From Unio delphinus (taxonomy: Eukaryota; Mollusca; Bivalvia; Unionida; Unionidae), in assembly GCA_029339505.1 (NCBI GenBank), contig JAQISU010000246.1, forward strand, positions 2,196,501 to 2,260,500: a stretch of 64,000 bases of DNA, written 5' to 3'. The position numbers were made by a program, and so were the translations under genes. Positions 62,215 through 64,000 of the stretch are shown here, piece after piece. Below the pieces are notes generated by a model. It was not told where the DNA came from and made no database searches. It saw only the letters and a list, made by a program, of their open reading frames with translations. How positions within the stretch are numbered: the stretch's first letter is position 1; each line of letters starts with the position of its first letter.

Positions 62215-64000
62215 CATCATCGTCATCATCATCAGTCTCTTGATCTTGTGTAGTCGTTGAGGGACTGCTGCTGAATATTGGACCAGTTCCCTCCACTTGT
62301 CTTGATCATGTGCCTATGCCTGTGTCTCCCACAACACTTTTCATGGTCCATTCTGTAATGTTTTCAGTCACTTTTCGCTCTGTCTACCTCTCTTTCTGCC
62401 ACCCTGGACGCTTCCCTGCAGGACTGTTGTGGATAGACCGTTGGCTCTAGTGACCTGGCCATACCATTTCAGCTTTCTCTTTTTGACAGTGGCAAGGACG
62501 TCTTCATAATGACCTACTTTGTGCCTGATGATGATACGCACTTCTTCATTTGTGAAGTGTTCCATGTAAGAGATGCAAAGGATGGTCCTGTAGCATCTCA
62601 TTTTAAGTACCTGGATTTTACGTTGTAATTCTGCTGTCAGGGTCCAGGCCTCACATAAATACAAAGAGATTGAAACGATTAGTGCTCTCAATAACATGAT
62701 TTTAGTTTTTAGACAGATGTTCTTGAATCTCCATATGGGTCTTAGCTCTTACATAGCTGTCTTTGTTTGTGATGCTCGTGACAAAATATATGCTCTTGAT
62801 CCCTCTTCGGTGATTACGAAATAAAATAATTGAGTTGCCCCACTTTTTCCACTTTCTGTTCTCTGAATTTTATCTTGGCTAAGAGATTTGTCTGCAACTA
62901 TTTGTCATCAGCTTTGTCTTCTCGGCGCTTATCGCCATGTCAAATCTGGAAGATGTTTCATCCAGGTTCTTCACTAAGATGTCAAGCTCGTCTTCACTGC
63001 CTGCCAGCCATCAATGTCGTCTGCAAAGCGTTAGTTGTAGATGTTATACTCTCCAATGCTTACTGTCTCACAGTGATTTTCCGGGGCTTCGCTCCTGATG
63101 CGCTCTAAGTAGATGTTGAAAAGCGTGGGGGACACGAGACAGTCTTGACGTACTCCAACTGTTGCCTTGAATCAATCCCCCAAAGGTTCAAGTGCTAGAT
63201 GGTACTGGTCAAATTTTGCCCATGTTGTACTTCTTCACTGTGGCCCACAAAGCCTTATGCCGCACTCTGTCAAAAGCCTTATTGAAATCTATGAACACAT
63301 GACAGCTGTCGTTTTGATGTTTCTAGTACCTTTCACACTGAACTCTGATATTGAATATTTGTTCTGTTGTGCCTCTTCCTGTCCGGAACCATGCATGTTC
63401 TTCAGCGATTATTTCTTCTGTTTGTGGATTCAGACTGTTCAAAATGGTCTTCGGCATCACCTTACTAGCATGGCTGATCAAAATGATAATCTGTAACGTT
63501 GGCACAGTCTGAGATTGCCTTTTGGGGGGGAGTGTTATAATCAGTAACTGGGTCCACTGAGTGGGCCATTCACCTGTTTGCCAGATTTTGTTTCAGATTT
63601 TAGTTAGTAACTCTATAACTGATTCACCCCATACCAGGCCCATTCTTGATATGTTCAGCTGGGTTGTTGTCTACTCCAGCTGCCTTCCCTTTCTTCAGTG
63701 TTCTTATTATGACGCCACATCTTCTGTGAGAATGGGGAAATCATCATAATTTGTAGAGTTTGGAACTTCAAGCACATTTTGCTTATGTCAGGCATTATCC
63801 TCTTTTGTCTTGAATGATACTGACTCTTAGTTGCTTCTGTCTGGTGATGTCTCTCACAATATTTGGAATACCTTTTTGTTGTTATTCTTTATCAGACTGC
63901 TCTCTAGTTTGGTGCACTTTGACTAATCGTTTGCTTTCTTCAAGGTCTTTTTCTTCTGATGTTCTTATTTATTTCTCGGTACCTTATTGCCCCTATTGAG
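62215..64000 (-). pseudogene. RTE-type LINE, reverse transcriptase to 3' tail, cut by the window edge
   Basis: Minus-strand frames from 64000 downwards: KIWQTGEWPTQWTQ (63590), ISHASKVMPKTILNSLNPQT and EEIIAEEHAWFRTGRGTTEQ (63450), then VFIDFNKAFDRVRHKALWAT (motif A), a broken catalytic box followed by LAGSEDELDILVKNLDETSS, and the C-terminal ORF 62697-62368: LLRALIVSISLYLCEAWTLT, HEDVL-type YEDVLATVKKRKLKWYGQVT. The 3' end is the trinucleotide tail GATGATGATGACGATGATG at 62217-62235. Different subfamily from the 56.7-kb copy. Several frameshifts and stops. Confidence 0.8.

Overview
This is eukaryotic, repeat-rich, AT-rich DNA, almost certainly from a mollusc. Host coding sequence is sparse and split into short exons with canonical splice sites. 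Long (TA)n and (GA)n microsatellites are common. The transposon fauna (RTE, Jockey/Nimb-like and CR1-like LINEs, Penelope, a Gmr1-like Ty3/gypsy element, tRNA-derived SINEs) is typical of molluscs. Species-level placement is not possible from the sequence alone. There is no bacterial gene organisation, rRNA or CRISPR array.

Two host genes are recognisable. (1) A GH3-domain (plant auxin-responsive GH3-like) gene on the + strand shows three in-phase exons at 3455-3582, 7450-7628 and 23464-23549. Its 5' exons would lie before the window and its last exons were not found. (2) A cytochrome P450 of the CYP3 clan on the - strand shows nine in-phase exons between 55163 and 41405. They cover the middle of the protein, the I-helix, ExxR, PERF and heme-Cys motifs, and the stop codon. 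The N-terminal exons were not found; one splice donor is a poor GC site.

Region by region: 0.86-3.1 kb, two oppositely oriented RTE fragments, a SINE and a (TA)n tract. 3.4-23.6 kb, the GH3 gene, whose 15.8-kb second intron holds a Gmr1-like LTR retrotransposon (integrase upstream of reverse transcriptase), its LTR and primer-binding site, a gag start, a protein-primed B-type DNA polymerase fragment of Polinton/Maverick type, several decayed LINEs and three copies of a ~0.8-kb promoter-like repeat. 25.6-27.4 kb, a transposase-like gene with one internal stop. 28.4-35.9 kb, remnants that may come from a large Polinton-like element: an HNH endonuclease fragment and two divergent copies of an unrecognised protein module, with an RTE fragment inserted among them. 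36-41 kb, non-coding DNA with a minisatellite and a SINE. 41.4-55.2 kb, the P450 gene, with LINEs and minisatellites in its introns. 56-60.8 kb, a Penelope fragment and a nearly complete RTE retrotransposon bounded by (TA)n tracts. 61.4-64 kb, a dispersed repeat and the 3' part of another RTE on the - strand.

The most unusual items are the putative Polinton-like remnants (polymerase fragment, HNH, two-copy module), a perfect 64-bp inverted repeat 17.3 kb apart that touches the polymerase and HNH fragments, the integrase-first gypsy element, and the repeated hairpin-rich promoter block.
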